NCBI RefSeq assembly: GCF_003987435.1 | Contig: NZ_PIQG01000003.1 | Location: 186,001 to 250,000 of the forward strand | Origin: Pseudidiomarina taiwanensis | Lineage (GTDB): Bacteria > Pseudomonadota > Gammaproteobacteria > Enterobacterales > Alteromonadaceae | Reading direction: 5' to 3' | DNA length: 64,000 nt | In this document: one piece after another, positions 27,615 to 36,742 of the stretch | Layout of the letters: each line of letters starts with the position of its first letter | How positions within the stretch are numbered: the first letter of the stretch is position 1 | Position numbers and translations under genes: made by a program | The notes under the pieces: generated by a model | Databases searched by the model: none | The model's input: the letters and a program-made list of their open reading frames with translations, nothing else | What the model was told of the DNA's origin: nothing

Positions 27615-28958
27615 GAATTCCTCTGCACTGGTCGGGTGCAAAGCGACGGTGGCATCGAACTGGGCTTTGGTCGCGCCCATCTTCATGGCCACTGCAAATC
27701 CTTGCAGAATCTCATCCATTCCTTCACCAATACCATGGATACCCACCACCCGCTCGTCTGGACCGGCACACACCAGTTTAAAAGTCGATAATGCTCGGTG
27801 TTGCGTTACTGCATTGTACATCGCCGCAAATTGTGACTTGTAGACTTTAACTTGAGCTTCACCGTACTCAGCAACCGCTTCGACTTCGGTTAAGCCTACC
27901 GTGCCGATAGGCGGGTGACTAAAGACGATGGTCGGAATTTGGCTGTAGTCCATGTGCGCATCAGGAAGTTCTGGATTAAATAAACGCTCGGCTAATAAGC
28001 GCCCCGCTTTAATTGCAACGGGGGTAAGTTGCGCTTCTCCGGTGATATCGCCTACTGCGTAAATACCTGGGACGTTGGTATTTTGGTATTTATCGGTACG
28101 GATAAAGCCAAGCTCGTCGGCTTCGACACCGGCCGCCGCTAGATTAATTTGATCCGTTGCCGGCTCGCGACCAATCGCCCAAATGAGACAATCGACCTCG
28201 TCAATCACTTCGCCACTGACCGTGTGAACGGTTAATAAACCTGAACTTGGATCTTTCTCAACTTTGGCAACACTGCTATTGGTATGCAAGTTAAGCTTGT
28301 CTTGCTGCATCCGCTCAAGCAAAGCATTGGTGATATCTTCATCGAAGTAGCGCAGTGGTCTGTCTTTGCGAACCAGCAAGTGAGCGTCGCTGCCCAATGC
28401 ATGCAAAACTCCTGCAATTTCAACTGCGATATAGCCAGCGCCAACCACAACCGCTTTATTCGGGCGTTCGGTTAGCGCAAAGAATCCGTCTGAATCAATC
28501 CCGTATTCTGCCCCTGGGCAAGTTGGAATCATGGAGCGGCCACCGACCGCAATGGTGATATGATCTGCAGTAATATGCTCACCATTTACTTCAACAGTAC
28601 GGGCATCCACAAAGCGCGCAAAGCCTTCAATATACTCTACTCCGTTGGCGGCAAAACCGCGCTTGTAGCCACCGTGAATACGTTCGATGTAGGCTTCGCG
28701 ATTTTTGACTAAGGTGGCCCAGTCAAAACCTTTTTGTTCAACATCAAAGCCATAGTCCGCACTGTATTTCAGAGCTTCGGCGATATGGGCACCGTACCAC
28801 ATGACCTTTTTCGGAACACAACCGACATTTACACAGGTCCCACCGACTGCTTTTGCTTCAATAACGGCTGCTTTTGCGCCACGAATTGCTGCACGATTGG
28901 CCGATGCGATGCCGCCACTGCCTGCGCCAATTGCCAGGTAGTCGTAATGTCTTGTCAT
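27600..28958 (-). CDS. gor: Glutathione-disulfide reductase
   Basis: A 452-residue FAD/NADPH enzyme regenerating glutathione from its disulfide. It has an N-terminal [14 protein letters not shown] flavin loop at about 12-25 and a redox pair in [16 protein letters not shown] (Cys42 and Cys47). A central NADP-binding [13 protein letters not shown] motif is near 170, and the C-terminal dimer/catalytic [11 protein letters not shown] contains the active-site His and Glu. Length equals E. coli Gor (450). It is monocistronic, transcribed away from the YgjP-like gene. Together with dps, katG and ogt it forms part of an oxidative and alkylation damage set scattered over the window. Confidence 0.95.
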   Translation of the reverse strand: MTRHYDYLAIGAGSGGIASANRAAIRGAKAAVIEAKAVGGTCVNVGCVPKKVMWYGAHIAEALKYSADYGFDVEQKGFDWATLVKNREAYIERIHGGYKRGFAANGVEYIEGFARFVDARTVEVNGEHITADHITIAVGGRSMIPTCPGAEYGIDSDGFFALTERPNKAVVVGAGYIAVEIAGVLHALGSDAHLLVRKDRPLRYFDEDITNALLERMQQDKLNLHTNSSVAKVEKDPSSGLLTVHTVSGEVIDEVDCLIWAIGREPATDQINLAAAGVEADELGFIRTDKYQNTNVPGIYAVGDITGEAQLTPVAIKAGRLLAERLFNPELPDAHMDYSQIPTIVFSHPPIGTVGLTEVEAVAEYGEAQVKVYKSQFAAMYNAVTQHRALSTFKLVCAGPDERVVGIHGIGEGMDEILQGFAVAMKMGATKAQFDATVALHPTSAEEFVTLR

Positions 28959-29070
28959 TCGAATTCTCCAAACTGCCCGAAGGGTGTATTCAAAACATAA
29001 AGCCGTTATGATCCCCTATATCGTGTGCTGACGCAACGCTTGCATGGCCACTGTAAGGAAGAAAATATAG

Positions 29071-29784
29071 ATGGGCTTAATCTATCAAATTAATCGAAGT
29101 AAGCGTCGCCGAACACTTGCTTTAAAAGTTGCAAATGGCCAGTTGCAGGTTCATGCACCTTGGTTTGTGCGCGATGCTGAGATCGAACAGTTTGTGGCAC
29201 AAAAGCGTTCATGGATTGAGCGTCATTTGAGCCGTCAACAAAGCGCACTTGCAGGTCTTACCCCAAGAGACTGGCTTACTGAGAACTCGGTACTCTGGCT
29301 CGGACAGCCTGTCGTTGTGACGGTTCATTATGGAGGTCGCGGCGGAGTCATGCGGTTTACTGCAACTGAACTGCAAATTAGTGTGCCAAATCGAGTTAAA
29401 GATGTTGCTGGATATATCTTTAAATGTGTGCGACAGGCATACAAGGAGCGCGCTATGGCTTGGTTAAATGAGTTTTTCGACCAGCAATCGCAACTGCCGC
29501 AGTACCCAAAAGCTTGGAGTATAGGTCAGTTCAAAGCGAAGTGGGGGCATTGCTCTAAAGCGGGTGAACTGAAATTTACCTGGCAATTATGGCTGGCGCC
29601 AGAGTGGGTTGTTCGTTATGTGGTGCTGCATGAAGTCGCGCATCTGGATGAGTTTAATCATGGTCCAAAATTTTGGCAGCGCGTGGCAGAATTGGAGCCG
29701 GATTACCGCCATGCCGAGGCTTGGTTAAAACGCCACGGCATGACGGTATTATCGCTTGATTACCTAGACTATGTGGTCGCTTAA
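29071..29784 (+). CDS. YgjP-like zinc metallopeptidase domain protein (DUF45/M48-related)
   Basis: A 237-residue protein. The zinc-binding motif is HEVAHLDEFNHGPKFW (about 190-205), matching the family pattern HE-x-x-H...H-x-x-x-FW. Upstream, a KWGHCS segment (about 166-171) is also diagnostic of the YgjP/DUF45 group. The N-terminal half is beta-rich (LALKVANGQLQVHAP) and may be a substrate- or nucleic-acid-binding platform. Family members are linked to SprT-like proteases, but the cellular substrate is not established. The stop lies two bases from that of the convergent DPP IV gene. Confidence 0.8.
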   Translation: MGLIYQINRSKRRRTLALKVANGQLQVHAPWFVRDAEIEQFVAQKRSWIERHLSRQQSALAGLTPRDWLTENSVLWLGQPVVVTVHYGGRGGVMRFTATELQISVPNRVKDVAGYIFKCVRQAYKERAMAWLNEFFDQQSQLPQYPKAWSIGQFKAKWGHCSKAGELKFTWQLWLAPEWVVRYVVLHEVAHLDEFNHGPKFWQRVAELEPDYRHAEAWLKRHGMTVLSLDYLDYVVA

Positions 29785-29786
29785 GA

Positions 29787-32054
29787 CTACCGGTTAGGCG
29801 GTAATTTTTCGCGTAAGAAATCGGCCATCATAGTGCGCAAATGTAGCGTTGTTCCTTCCCCTTCATAGATTCCATGGGTGCGATTCGGATAGGCAAAAAA
29901 TTCAAATTGCTTGCCGTGTTTAATCAGTTCATTTACCAGTCGTTCAGATCCTTGGAAATGGACGTTATCATCAGCTGTACCATGAACTAACAACAGCTCG
30001 CCCTCAAGGTTTTCGGCATGAGTAATTGCCGAGGTTTCTTGGTAGCGCTTGGCTGATTCAGGCAATAGACCAGAATAACGTTCTTGGTAAATCGTATCGT
30101 AAAGGGTTAAATCTGGCACCGGCGCCAAAGCGATCCCCACATGGTAATCATCAGGGTAGCGGAACAGTGCATTGAGTGTCTGGGTACCGCCGCCACTGTG
30201 GCCCCAAATGGCAACGCGGTCGCTATCAATAAATGACCAGCGCTTGAGCATTTGTTGCAAGGCATCGTATTGGTCTCGAACGGTAATGTCGCCTAAGTTT
30301 TTATAAATTGAACGGCGCCACTCGAAGCCACGCGGTGACTTGGTTCCGCGGTTATCAATTGAGGCAACAATATAACCCTGCTGGGTGAGGTATTGATGGA
30401 ACATGAAGCGCTCACCCCCCCAAGTATTCGCGACGGTTTGTCCCCAGGGTTCGCCATACACATAGAAAACAATCGGATAACTTTGGGTCGGGTCAAAGTC
30501 GTGCGGCGTCATTAAAAAGCCATCAAGCTTGAGCCCATCTCTTGCTTCGACTTGGAAGAAATTAAAATCGGCCAGAGCAAGATCGTCCACATTATCTTGA
30601 ACCCGTTGGTTATCTTCGATGACACGAATCACCTTGTGGTCAGGTAGGGAGATCATCGCGGTGACTGGCACCGAAGTAACACTTGAGTAGGTGTGCACTG
30701 CATATTCAGCACCTGCCGATAAGCGATAGCTATGACTACCTGCTTGCGCTGGGGTAAGTCGCTCGAGCTTACCGCTGCCGTCGAGGCTGGCGCGGAATAA
30801 GTAGCGCTCAAGTGGCGTTTCGGGTGAAGCGATGAAATACACCCAACCATCGGTTTGGTCGATTTGTAGTACTTCAATCACATCCCAGTTCCCTTGGGTA
30901 ATCGCTTGGCTACGACCACTGGCACTATCAACGCGATACAAATGCCGATAACCTGAACTTTCGCTTAACCAAGTAAAGGCTTCGCCGCGACCAAAGAACT
31001 TCACTTCATCGTTGTAATCGGCCCAGCTGTCCGTGGTTTCTCGAATTACTTCACGCACTTCACCATTCTCAACATCCGCTAAGAAAGCGATGTTTATCGC
31101 TTGTGAGCGCGGCATTTGTTGGATCAGCAACTGCTCGTTATTTGCGGCCCATTGCATCCGCACCAAATAATGTTGGCGTGGATCGCCAGGCAGCTTCATC
31201 CAAGTGGTGTCGCCACCGCTGGCTGGGAGCACTCCAATGCGCATCGAGGCATTGGTTTCACCCACTTTAGGATAGGGAAATTGTTTCAGGGTTGGATACA
31301 ATTGATCCGTATTATTAATCATGGTGAACAGCGGCGTACCGGCGGTATCAAGCTGCCAATAAGCGATTTGACTGCCATTAGGCGACCAGCTAAAGCCGTC
31401 ACGCAAGAAAAACTCTTCTTCGTTAACCCAGTCGAAGGTCCCGTTGACGATGATATCGTTGCCATCAAAGGTCAATTGCTGAATTTGTGCAGAACCGAGA
31501 TCTTGCACGTAAATGTTGTTCTTCATTACATAAGCAACGCGCTGTCCTTGTGGATCGAACTTAGCGAACTGCAAGGTCGAGGGTTCGGCATTGCCACCGA
31601 GTTTGAGCAGGGTATCGGTATTGCGGTCATAGACCCAATAATCACCCAGCGTATGGGTCCGCCATGAACGCTTGGTATTGGTGAAAATCAGAACTTTAGA
31701 GCTATCCGCTGACCAGTGATAATCAGCGATGCCAAGCCCGCGACTCTCACCTTTTGGGGTGAGATTATCGGCACTGATGAGCACAGTGCGCTTTTGAGTT
31801 TGTGGGTGATAGCGGACGATAGCCTCGCCCCCAAGCGTTTTTTCCACAGTTGTGTAGCCACTGCCATCGCTTGACCAGCGCATGGGTGCGAGCGGAGTCG
31901 GGTAAAAATCTGCGGTTTGGTAGAGTCGACCGAGCGTGAGCAGCTCGCCATTCTCAGTTTTTTCAGGAAACCAATGCTGGACTGGGGTTTGCGCGCAGCC
32001 TACCAAAGTGGCAGCAAAGAAAAGTATCGCAACAACATGTCGGGTTGTTAACAT
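29787..32054 (-). CDS. S9B-family dipeptidyl peptidase IV, lipoprotein
   Basis: A 755-residue serine exopeptidase cutting X-Pro or X-Ala dipeptides. The start at 32054 gives a lipoprotein signal (MLTTRHVVAILFFAATLVGC, lipobox LVGC), with GAGG five bases upstream. An ORF reaching 81 bases further upstream would lack any signal. The N-terminal eight-bladed propeller includes the double-Glu motif DWVNEEEF followed by RDGFSWSPNG and AYWQLD, which positions the substrate amino terminus. The C-terminal alpha/beta hydrolase has the nucleophile elbow GHSGGG, the Asp of HGTADDNVHF and the His of RTHGIYEG. The elbow reads GHSGG rather than the GWSYGG of mammalian DPP IV. It is divergent from prlC. Confidence 0.88.
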   Translation of the reverse strand: MLTTRHVVAILFFAATLVGCAQTPVQHWFPEKTENGELLTLGRLYQTADFYPTPLAPMRWSSDGSGYTTVEKTLGGEAIVRYHPQTQKRTVLISADNLTPKGESRGLGIADYHWSADSSKVLIFTNTKRSWRTHTLGDYWVYDRNTDTLLKLGGNAEPSTLQFAKFDPQGQRVAYVMKNNIYVQDLGSAQIQQLTFDGNDIIVNGTFDWVNEEEFFLRDGFSWSPNGSQIAYWQLDTAGTPLFTMINNTDQLYPTLKQFPYPKVGETNASMRIGVLPASGGDTTWMKLPGDPRQHYLVRMQWAANNEQLLIQQMPRSQAINIAFLADVENGEVREVIRETTDSWADYNDEVKFFGRGEAFTWLSESSGYRHLYRVDSASGRSQAITQGNWDVIEVLQIDQTDGWVYFIASPETPLERYLFRASLDGSGKLERLTPAQAGSHSYRLSAGAEYAVHTYSSVTSVPVTAMISLPDHKVIRVIEDNQRVQDNVDDLALADFNFFQVEARDGLKLDGFLMTPHDFDPTQSYPIVFYVYGEPWGQTVANTWGGERFMFHQYLTQQGYIVASIDNRGTKSPRGFEWRRSIYKNLGDITVRDQYDALQQMLKRWSFIDSDRVAIWGHSGGGTQTLNALFRYPDDYHVGIALAPVPDLTLYDTIYQERYSGLLPESAKRYQETSAITHAENLEGELLLVHGTADDNVHFQGSERLVNELIKHGKQFEFFAYPNRTHGIYEGEGTTLHLRTMMADFLREKLPPNR

Positions 32055-32160
32055 AGAAGCCTCTACGACGTGGAAAACAACGGCTGCGGTTGAAATTTCT
32101 CGACCACGACCATAATTAAGTTTGATAAAATTCACGCTTCATTATTCAAGAGGTTGGTGC

Positions 32161-34203
32161 ATGAGTCAAAACCCTTTGTTGCAGAATAACACCCTACCTG
32201 CATTTTCTGAGATCAAGCCCGAGCATATCGTGCCGGCAATCGAGCAACGAATTGTTGCAGCGAAACAAATGATAGAGCAGGTTATTGCTGCGCAAAAATT
32301 TACCTGGCAAGACTTTATTGCACCACTTGAGCAAGTGGATGATGAGCTAGAGCGCAGTTGGTCGCCGGTCTCTCACCTGAATGCGGTGAAGAGTGATCCG
32401 GCCTTACGTGAAGCCCATGATGCGTGCTTGCCGTTATTATCTGAGTACGCAACTTTCGTGGGGCAACATGAAGGGCTTTATCAAGGTTACAAGGCTATTC
32501 GGGAGAGTGCAGAATTTGAGCACCTGAGCGAGGCTCAACAAAAGGTTGTGACCGATACTCTACGCGACTTTGAGTTATCTGGTGTCGCTTTGCCAAACGC
32601 GCAAAAGCAAGAATATGCCAAGATTCAAGCACGGCTTGCTGAACTCGGTTCGCAATTTAGTAACAATCTTTTGGATGCAACGGATAATTGGCATCTACTC
32701 GTTACCGATGAAGCGGAGTTAAGCGGCTTACCCGAGAGCGCAGTTGAAGCGGCTGCAGCAAGTGCTCGGGAGCATGATCAGCAAGGCTGGCGCTTTGGCT
32801 TAGATATCCCCAGCTACTTACCCGTCATGATGTACGCAGATAGTAGCGACTTACGGCGCCAACTTTATCAGGCGTTTACGACGCGTGCTTCAGAGCAAGG
32901 GCCACAAGCCGGACAATACGATAACTCAGCAATCATTGCGGAAACCTTAGAGTTGCGGCAGAAGCTCGCCCGACTGCTTGGGTTTGAGCATTATGCCGCC
33001 CTAAGTTTGGCGACTAAAATGGCAGACTCAGCAGCACAAGTTGAAACCTTTTTGACGGACCTTGCCGAACGTTCTTTGCCACAAGCTCGAGCAGATTATC
33101 AAGAGGTACTCGAGTTCGCACAACGGCAGTGTCATGTGGAAGAACTCGAAGCCTGGGACATCGCTTACTACAGCGAAAAGTTGAAACAACAAAAGTATGC
33201 GATTTCTGATGAAGCGTTGCGTCCTTATTTTCCTGAACACAAAGTTGTGCAGGGATTATTTGCGGTGGTTGAGCGCTTATTTGGTTTAACTATCACCGAG
33301 CAAACTCCTCCGAGTCGCTGGCATGACAGTGTGCGCTACTTTGTGATTTACGATCAACAGCAGCAACAGCGCGGTAGTTTCTATCTGGACCTATATGCGC
33401 GTACAGGGAAGCGCGGCGGCGCGTGGATGGCGGAATGTGCAACGCGGCGACGGACGCTTACTCAGGATGTCCAACTCCCCGTTGCCTACTTAACCTGTAA
33501 CTTCAACCGACCAGTCGGTGATAAGCCTGCCCTATTTACCCACGATGAGGTGGTGACGTTATTCCATGAATTCGGACATGGCTTGCACCACATGCTGACT
33601 CAAATTGAATACGCAGGTGTTTCGGGCATTAATGGGGTGGCATGGGACGCAGTGGAGCTGCCGTCTCAATTCCTCGAGAACTGGTGTTGGGAACCTGAAG
33701 CATTAGCGCTTATCTCGGGGCATTATGAAAGTGGTGAACCACTGCCACAGGATTTACTCGATAAAATGCTCGCGGCCCGTAACTTCCAATCTGCAATGCA
33801 AATGGTACGGCAATTAGAGTTTAGTTTGTTTGATTTGAGAATCCATGCAGATCCGAGTATCCGCTCGGCCGCACAAGTTCAGAGTGTGCTTGACCAGGTT
33901 CGTGAACAAGTCGCAGTACGCAAACCGCCTGCGTATAATCGTTTTCAACATAGTTTCGGGCATATTTTTGCCGGCGGCTATGCGGCGGGATACTACAGTT
34001 ATAAATGGGCAGAAGTGTTATCGGCAGACGCGTTTTCGCGGTTTGAAGAAGACGGTATTTTTAACCCCCAAACCGGGCAAGATTTCTTGCATGAAATTCT
34101 TGAGCAAGGTGGCTCAAAAGACGCAATGGAATTGTTTGTGGCGTTTCGCGGGCGTGAGCCTAAGGTTGATGCGCTATTGCGTCATTCCGGGATTCAGGGA
34201 TGA
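32161..34203 (+). CDS. prlC: Oligopeptidase A (M3 zinc metallopeptidase)
   Basis: A 680-residue cytosolic peptidase that degrades signal peptides and short peptides. The start at 32161 (MSQNPLLQNNTLPAF) has AGAGG 7 bases upstream; the frame open to 32122 has no ribosome site. The zinc motif is FHEFGHGLHHML, with a downstream Glu ligand in the WDAVELPSQFLENW segment, the pattern of PrlC/OpdA. The C-terminal FQHSFGHIFAGGYAAGYYSYKWAEVLSADAF is the conserved substrate-tyrosine region. Length is exactly that of E. coli PrlC (680). It would finish degradation of peptides taken up after the action of the S46 and DPP IV enzymes. Confidence 0.95.
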   Translation: MSQNPLLQNNTLPAFSEIKPEHIVPAIEQRIVAAKQMIEQVIAAQKFTWQDFIAPLEQVDDELERSWSPVSHLNAVKSDPALREAHDACLPLLSEYATFVGQHEGLYQGYKAIRESAEFEHLSEAQQKVVTDTLRDFELSGVALPNAQKQEYAKIQARLAELGSQFSNNLLDATDNWHLLVTDEAELSGLPESAVEAAAASAREHDQQGWRFGLDIPSYLPVMMYADSSDLRRQLYQAFTTRASEQGPQAGQYDNSAIIAETLELRQKLARLLGFEHYAALSLATKMADSAAQVETFLTDLAERSLPQARADYQEVLEFAQRQCHVEELEAWDIAYYSEKLKQQKYAISDEALRPYFPEHKVVQGLFAVVERLFGLTITEQTPPSRWHDSVRYFVIYDQQQQQRGSFYLDLYARTGKRGGAWMAECATRRRTLTQDVQLPVAYLTCNFNRPVGDKPALFTHDEVVTLFHEFGHGLHHMLTQIEYAGVSGINGVAWDAVELPSQFLENWCWEPEALALISGHYESGEPLPQDLLDKMLAARNFQSAMQMVRQLEFSLFDLRIHADPSIRSAAQVQSVLDQVREQVAVRKPPAYNRFQHSFGHIFAGGYAAGYYSYKWAEVLSADAFSRFEEDGIFNPQTGQDFLHEILEQGGSKDAMELFVAFRGREPKVDALLRHSGIQG

Positions 34204-34225
34204 CGCTCGCTCAAGGTATGCCTGA

Positions 34226-34420
34226 CTAATTTGGTAGTACAGCTTGAACAATAAGTACCAGGCTGAGCACAAATAACACAATCAGAACTATGCCAACCGC
34301 GATGTAAGCTTTGGGATTTCCTTTGCTGAAGTCGCGTTGGCGGTTTTGTTCTGACTGGACCCCAAACAAGGCAGCAATGACGCTCACCAGCACACTAAAG
34401 AAATTGGGCTTAGACGCCAT
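34226..34420 (-). CDS. DUF2970 family small membrane protein
   Basis: A 64-residue protein with two hydrophobic stretches: about 7-21 (FFSVLVSVIAALFGVQ) and about 41-62 (VGIVLIVLFVLSLVLIVQAV). They are separated by a polar QSEQNRQRDFSKGNP loop. This is the DUF2970 layout: SVIAAxFGVQSxxNRxRDF is its hallmark. The function is unknown. It is 2 bases downstream of a second small membrane-anchored protein gene on the same strand, so they are probably co-transcribed, and it is convergent with prlC. Confidence 0.75.
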   Translation of the reverse strand: MASKPNFFSVLVSVIAALFGVQSEQNRQRDFSKGNPKAYIAVGIVLIVLFVLSLVLIVQAVLPN

Positions 34421-34422
34421 GC

Positions 34423-34722
34423 TTAACCCCGTGGAGTGGGGGATGGTTTAAAATCGCGCTGCTGGCTCGGCTCGCCGAAGACAAGCTCGACAAGATCGAG
34501 GAAATGAAATTGAGTCGAACGACTCTGACCCGTAAACCAGGTCGACCAAGTGACTTGTTGCTCGGCTTCACATTGTTGTTGTGCCAATTGCCCTTCGCTT
34601 GTCTCAAGCAGAGCTTGGCATTTTTGGGTGTGGGTCGCAGCCACGCGTGCGCCCGGATCCACCATAATTGCGGCAAGCAATATGGTCCCTAGTAGCACGG
34701 TGTAAATCGCATAGCGGTTCAT
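34423..34722 (-). CDS. Small membrane-anchored hypothetical protein
   Basis: A protein of 99 residues starting at 34722 (or 100 from the adjacent ATG at 34725); the AAGGG site is at good distance for either. The frame remains open much further upstream, but that part lies across the rpe promoter region and contains no ribosome site. Residues 5-22 are a membrane anchor or signal (IYTVLLGTILLAAIMVDP). The rest is polar, with two cysteines (KCQALLE and QQQCEAE) that could pair in the periplasm. I recognise no family. It overlaps nothing and is followed by the DUF2970 gene after 2 bases. Confidence 0.5.
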   Translation of the reverse strand: MNRYAIYTVLLGTILLAAIMVDPGARVAATHTQKCQALLETSEGQLAQQQCEAEQQVTWSTWFTGQSRSTQFHFLDLVELVFGEPSQQRDFKPSPTPRG

Positions 34723-34906
34723 CATGACACCCTTCTGATTACCTAAATTCAACAAGTGCTTACAATTTAGCAGGAAAACTCTCACTCTGCCACAGATATT
34801 ATCGTTCGTCGGCACGCGCGTGGGGATATTTTTACTGGCATGCAAGGGTGGGTTTGCTACAATGTCGGCTTTGTTTAGCACCGCGCGACGACGCTTGGAG
34901 AAGCCC

Positions 34907-35584
34907 ATGGCAGATTATCTCATCGCTCCTTCGATTCTATCCGCTGATTTCGCTCGACTTGGCGAAGAGGTCGAGGCTGTTCTGGCTGCCGGAGCTGATG
35001 TTGTTCATTTTGATGTAATGGACAATCACTTCGTGCCCAACCTCACGATCGGCCCGATGGTCTGTAAAGCGCTCCGCGATTATGGCATTACCGCACCGAT
35101 TGATGTGCACCTTATGGTGCAACCCGTTGATCGAATGATTGCCGATTTTGCCGATGCCGGTGCATCCATCATTACCTTCCATCCAGAGGCTTCAACCCAC
35201 ATCGATCGCTCATTGCAGATGATTAAAGATGCGGGTTGCCAAGCGGGCTTAGTGTTTAACCCAGCGACGCCACTGCATTACCTTGATTATGTTATGGATA
35301 AACTCGATGTCATTCTTTTGATGTCAGTAAATCCTGGTTTTGGCGGACAGAGCTTTATTCCATCGACCCTCGAAAAGTTACGCGCAGTGCGGGAACGTAT
35401 TGATGGGAGCGGTCGCTCTATTCGTCTCGAAGTCGATGGTGGTATTAAGGTTGATAATATTGCTGAAGTTGCCGCCGCCGGTGCAGATATGTTTGTCGCC
35501 GGTTCAGCCATTTTTAACCAGCCCGACTATCAACAAGTGATTCAAGCGATGCGAGCAGAACTCGCCAGTGTTTCAGCAGGATAA
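34907..35584 (+). CDS. rpe: Ribulose-phosphate 3-epimerase
   Basis: A 225-residue TIM-barrel enzyme interconverting ribulose 5-phosphate and xylulose 5-phosphate in the pentose phosphate pathway. Motifs in order: [15 protein letters not shown] (6-20), [18 protein letters not shown] (about 34-51, with metal-binding His and Asp), [20 protein letters not shown] (about 141-153) and DGGIKVDN, with the catalytic Asp near 177. The start at 34907 follows GGAG by 6 bases; the longer open frame has no ribosome site. It is followed after 6 bases by trpS; the phosphoglycolate phosphatase gene that separates them in E. coli is missing here. Confidence 0.96.
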   Translation: MADYLIAPSILSADFARLGEEVEAVLAAGADVVHFDVMDNHFVPNLTIGPMVCKALRDYGITAPIDVHLMVQPVDRMIADFADAGASIITFHPEASTHIDRSLQMIKDAGCQAGLVFNPATPLHYLDYVMDKLDVILLMSVNPGFGGQSFIPSTLEKLRAVRERIDGSGRSIRLEVDGGIKVDNIAEVAAAGADMFVAGSAIFNQPDYQQVIQAMRAELASVSAG

Positions 35585-35590
35585 TGTGAC

Positions 35591-36595
35591 ATGAGTAAAC
35601 CTATTGTATTGAGTGGCTGTCAGCCATCTGGACAATTATCAATTGGCAATTACATCGGAGCTTTGCGGCAGTGGGTGAAGATGCAAACCACCCATGATTG
35701 TCGTTTTATGCTGGTTGATTTGCATTCAATTACAGTACGTCAAGATCCTGCGCAATTGCGCTCAGCAACGTTAGATGGTCTGGCTTTATACATGGCGTGT
35801 GGTCTTGATCCAGAGCAGAGCACTTTATTTGTGCAATCTCATGTGCCAGAGCATGCTCAGTTGGCGTGGATTTTGAATTGTTATACGCAGATGGGTGAAC
35901 TCAATCGTATGACGCAGTTTAAAGACAAGTCGGACCGTCACGCGAACAATATTAATGCTGGGTTGTTTACCTATCCTGCTTTGATGGCAGCGGATATCTT
36001 GCTGTATCAAGCCAATGAAGTGCCCGTTGGCAACGATCAAAAGCAGCATCTAGAATTGGCGCGTGATGTCGCCACCCGCTTTAATAATATTTATGGCGAC
36101 GTGTTTACCATTCCAGAGCCACATATCCCGGAAGTCGGTGCACGCGTGATGAGCCTGCAAGATCCAACTAAGAAAATGTCGAAGTCGGATGATAATCCGA
36201 ACAATTTTATCGGGCTGCTCGAAGAGCCCAAGAAAATTGAGAAAAAACTCAAGCGCGCGGTGACAGATTCCGATGAGCAAGCGCGGATTTATTTTGACCC
36301 GACTGAAAAAGCAGGGGTATCAAACCTGCTCTCAATCCTCTCTGCGGCAACAGGTCGCAGTATCGCGGAGCTGGTGCCAGAGTACCAAGATAAGATGTAC
36401 GGACACTTGAAGAAAGACACCGCCGATGCCGTGGTTGCGATGCTTGAGCCGATTCAAGAGCGCTACCGTAACTATAGAGAAAATATGGACTTTTTGAATG
36501 AGGTGATGGCGAAAGGTGCGGCCAAAGCCAGCGCAATCGCAGCCCCAACCTTGGCAAAAGTTTACGATGCAATTGGGTTTGTACCGCGTCCGTAA
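35591..36595 (+). CDS. trpS: Tryptophan-tRNA ligase
   Basis: A 334-residue class Ic aminoacyl-tRNA synthetase. The nucleotide-binding HIGH-equivalent is [12 protein letters not shown] (about 14-25), and the KMSKS loop is [12 protein letters not shown] (about 192-203). Length matches the E. coli enzyme (334). It is the second gene of an rpe-trpS pair. Downstream comes a 147-base region with an FNR-type site, a promoter and a terminator-like hairpin before cydA. The trpS transcript would be expected to end at that hairpin. Confidence 0.96.
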   Translation: MSKPIVLSGCQPSGQLSIGNYIGALRQWVKMQTTHDCRFMLVDLHSITVRQDPAQLRSATLDGLALYMACGLDPEQSTLFVQSHVPEHAQLAWILNCYTQMGELNRMTQFKDKSDRHANNINAGLFTYPALMAADILLYQANEVPVGNDQKQHLELARDVATRFNNIYGDVFTIPEPHIPEVGARVMSLQDPTKKMSKSDDNPNNFIGLLEEPKKIEKKLKRAVTDSDEQARIYFDPTEKAGVSNLLSILSAATGRSIAELVPEYQDKMYGHLKKDTADAVVAMLEPIQERYRNYRENMDFLNEVMAKGAAKASAIAAPTLAKVYDAIGFVPRP

Positions 36596-36626
36596 GTTTG
36601 GTGTTACAGCGTCACTCCAAAATCCA

Positions 36627-36640
36627 GTGATCAAGATCAA
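36627..36640. promoter_or_regulatory. FNR/CRP-type palindrome upstream of cydAB
   Basis: GTGATCAAGATCAA matches the FNR consensus TTGAT-N4-ATCAA with one mismatch in the first base. Its centre is about 61.5 bases before the start point predicted from the downstream TATACT, the usual class I activator position. Oxygen-responsive control of a bd oxidase operon by FNR/EtrA is well established in related bacteria. CRP could also bind such a site. Confidence 0.6.
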
Positions 36641-36682
36641 TATTTTTCTAATTTAGATTTCCCTAAATAAGAAAATCATGTC

Positions 36683-36688
36683 TATACT
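36683..36688 (+). promoter_or_regulatory. -10 element of the cydAB promoter
   Basis: TATACT differs from TATAAT by one base. No good -35 lies at the right spacing, which fits an activator-dependent promoter. The expected start point is near 36695, inside the left arm of the hairpin at 36688-36713. Confidence 0.5.
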
Positions 36689-36720
36689 ACCTGCGATGTT
36701 TTCATTGCAGGTATTTTTTT
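36688..36720 (+). terminator. Intrinsic terminator-like hairpin between trpS and cydA
   Basis: TACCTGCGATG (36688-36698) and CATTGCAGGTA (36703-36713) pair as 11 bp (one G-U) around TTTT, followed directly by seven T. It is a classical terminator. It stands 93 bases after the trpS stop and only 22 bases before the cydA ATG, so it ends trpS transcripts or acts as an attenuator for cydA. Confidence 0.85.
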
Positions 36721-36742
36721 GTTCACTTTTTGGGGGTTCACT

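Noticed and set aside
31116-31667. 183-residue plus-strand ORF inside the DPP IV gene
   Set aside because: Antisense to conserved propeller sequence, with no Shine-Dalgarno site and no recognisable domain.
34723-34908. 61-residue extension of the small cysteine protein upstream of rpe
   Set aside because: The added part runs antisense to the rpe start region and has no ribosome site or domain.
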